A stretch of 6,554 nucleotides of DNA from Thermoleophilia bacterium (GTDB lineage Bacteria; Actinomycetota; Thermoleophilia; Gaiellales; SKUG01), in assembly GCA_007122215.1 (NCBI GenBank), contig SKUG01000288.1:1-6554 (forward strand). Reading direction: 5' to 3'. This document shows, piece by piece, positions 5,370 to 6,554 of the stretch. Position numbers and translations under genes: made by a program. Every line of letters begins with the position of its first letter. Positions within the stretch are counted from its first letter, which is position 1. The notes under the pieces were generated by a model. It made no database searches. It was not told the origin of the DNA and was given only the letters and a program-made list of their open reading frames with translations.

Positions 5370-6554
5370 CGGTGACGCTGCTCACGCTCGCTGCGTCGAG
5401 GACCCCCAGCTCGTCGAGCTCCAGGAATGCCGTGACGACCTCCGGGTCGAACTGGCTGCCGGCGCCTGAGCGGAGACGCTTCCGGGCCTCGCCCGGATCG
5501 AGTGCTGCCCGGTAGGGCCGGTTGCTGGTCATCGCGTGCCATGCATCGCAGACGAAGATGATCCGGGCGCCGAGGGGGATGTCGTGGCCGGCCAGGCCAT
5601 GGGGGTAGCCCTGGCCATCCCAGCGCTCGTGCTCATGCAGCACGAGGGGGCGGATGTTCTCGAGGAACTCCACCGGGGCGATGATCTGCTCGCCGATCAC
5701 CGTGTGGCGCTCCATGATCAGTCGCTCCTCGTCATCCAGCGGCCCTGGCTTGTTGAGGATCTCGGTGGGAATCCCGATCTTGCCGATGTCGTGCAGGAGC
5801 GCGCCGAGCCGCAGCTCGCGCAGCTCATCCTCGCCCATCCCCAGCCGGCTGCCCACCAGCGCGGCAACCTCGGTGATCGACCGGGAGTGGTCGAGGGTGT
5901 AGGCATCCTTGGCCTCGAGCGCGGTGGCCAGCGCCTCCACGGTCTTGAAGTAGCTCGCCTCGAGCTCCTCGTAGAGCCCGGCCTGCTTGAGCGTGGCTGC
6001 CAGGTGGTCGGCAACCGACTCGAGCAGGTGCAGGTCATCCTCGGTGAGGGCATCGGAGCCCCGCCCGTACACCGCGATCACGCCGAGCCGCTCCTGGCCG
6101 CCGCCAACCAGCGGCACCACGAGCTGGGAGCAGCAGCCGTGCGGCGCATTGCTGTCGCGGCCCCCGTCGCAGCCGCTGCCGCACATCACGCGCGCGGCGC
6201 CGTCCCGGAAGACCTCCAGCAGTGGCTCGGCGCAGGCACCGGTGGGCGTGGGCCGGTGTGGCAGCGCGCCGGCGCTGGCCACGATCCGCAGGTCTCCGGC
6301 CTCGACCAGCGCGATGCTGACGCGGCAGTAGCCAAAGCCCTCCGCGAGCTCACGGGTGGCCAGGCGGGCCACGGCTCGGGGATCACGCTGCCCGGCGATG
6401 CGCCGCGCCAGCTGGGGCGCACGTGCCAGGCGCTGGCTCCGCTGCTCCATGACGCGCGTCATGTCGTTGCGCTCGACGGCCATGCAGACCTGTCGCGCGA
6501 TGACCGTGAGCAGGTCCTGCTCACGCTCGCCCAGCTCGCGCGCCGGCTCGGCGA
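5356..6554 (-). CDS. GAF and HD-GYP domain phosphohydrolase (probable cyclic-di-GMP phosphodiesterase), 5' end outside window
   Basis: This signalling enzyme likely hydrolyses cyclic di-GMP or a related dinucleotide in the cytoplasm. The frame is open to the right edge. The 23 codons before the Met at 6483-6481 read as the tail of a GAF-type domain (ELGEREQDLLTVIARQV, then AVER), so that Met is internal and the start lies outside. Numbered from that Met: a GAF domain (about 30-170) with the typical close SQLVVPLVGGGQERLGVIAV; a linker helix; then an HD-GYP domain (about 178-355) with HDIGKIGIP (231-239), H260, HEHERWDGQGYP (283-294), D313 in CDAWHAMTS and RPYR (322-325). All core metal-ligand positions I can place are kept, though the middle His often seen before HE is Glu284. 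It ends at TGA 5358-5356, convergent with the tail-anchored gene. Input is probably sensed by the GAF domains; the ligand is unknown. Confidence 0.93.
   Translation of the reverse strand, partial: AEPARELGEREQDLLTVIARQVCMAVERNDMTRVMEQRSQRLARAPQLARRIAGQRDPRAVARLATRELAEGFGYCRVSIALVEAGDLRIVASAGALPHRPTPTGACAEPLLEVFRDGAARVMCGSGCDGGRDSNAPHGCCSQLVVPLVGGGQERLGVIAVYGRGSDALTEDDLHLLESVADHLAATLKQAGLYEELEASYFKTVEALATALEAKDAYTLDHSRSITEVAALVGSRLGMGEDELRELRLGALLHDIGKIGIPTEILNKPGPLDDEERLIMERHTVIGEQIIAPVEFLENIRPLVLHEHERWDGQGYPHGLAGHDIPLGARIIFVCDAWHAMTSNRPYRAALDPGEARKRLRSGAGSQFDPEVVTAFLELDELGVLDAASVSSVTVTTA

Overview
The window is high-GC DNA with densely packed genes, GTG starts and a tRNA gene that does not encode its CCA end. 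Together with the wording of the HD-GYP and transporter motifs, this suggests an actinobacterium. A member of the Thermoleophilia is plausible, but that is an inference from style and not shown by any single marker. There is no sign of phage, insertion sequence, plasmid or CRISPR. No gap between genes is longer than about 200 bases.

Positions 1-3867 hold a minus-strand import operon, read from right to left: a lipid-anchored family 5 solute-binding protein (2185-3867), a DppB/OppB-type permease (1225-2184) and a DppC/OppC-type permease (152-1228). The first junction has no gap (TAG directly followed by ATG) and the second is a 4-base GTGA overlap, so the three are almost certainly one transcript. 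A 77-base gap follows, and then the first 24 codons of a probable M42-type metallo-aminopeptidase run off the left edge. Peptide uptake followed by cytoplasmic peptide trimming would be a sensible pairing. No ATPase subunit is visible.

Positions 3868-4808 hold a 196-base control region for the operon with two clear dyads, a small three-helix membrane protein of unknown function (4064-4468, minus), a 134-base divergent spacer with a large nested inverted repeat, a tRNA-Glu(CTC) gene (4603-4675, plus) and a 133-base leader whose last hairpin touches a ribosome binding site.

Positions 4809-6554 hold an unrecognised tail-anchored alpha-helical protein (4809-5369, plus). It converges on and overlaps by 14 bases a GAF plus HD-GYP phosphodiesterase gene (5356 to beyond the right edge, minus). 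The reading frame of the HD-GYP gene stays open to the last base of the window and shows the end of another GAF-like domain, so its true start lies outside.

Most of the window is ordinary transport and signalling housekeeping. I see no convincing undescribed system. The items most worth a second look are the unknown tail-anchored protein with its leader hairpin, the nested dyad in front of the tRNA, the cysteine cluster in the GAF domain and possible leaderless promoters.
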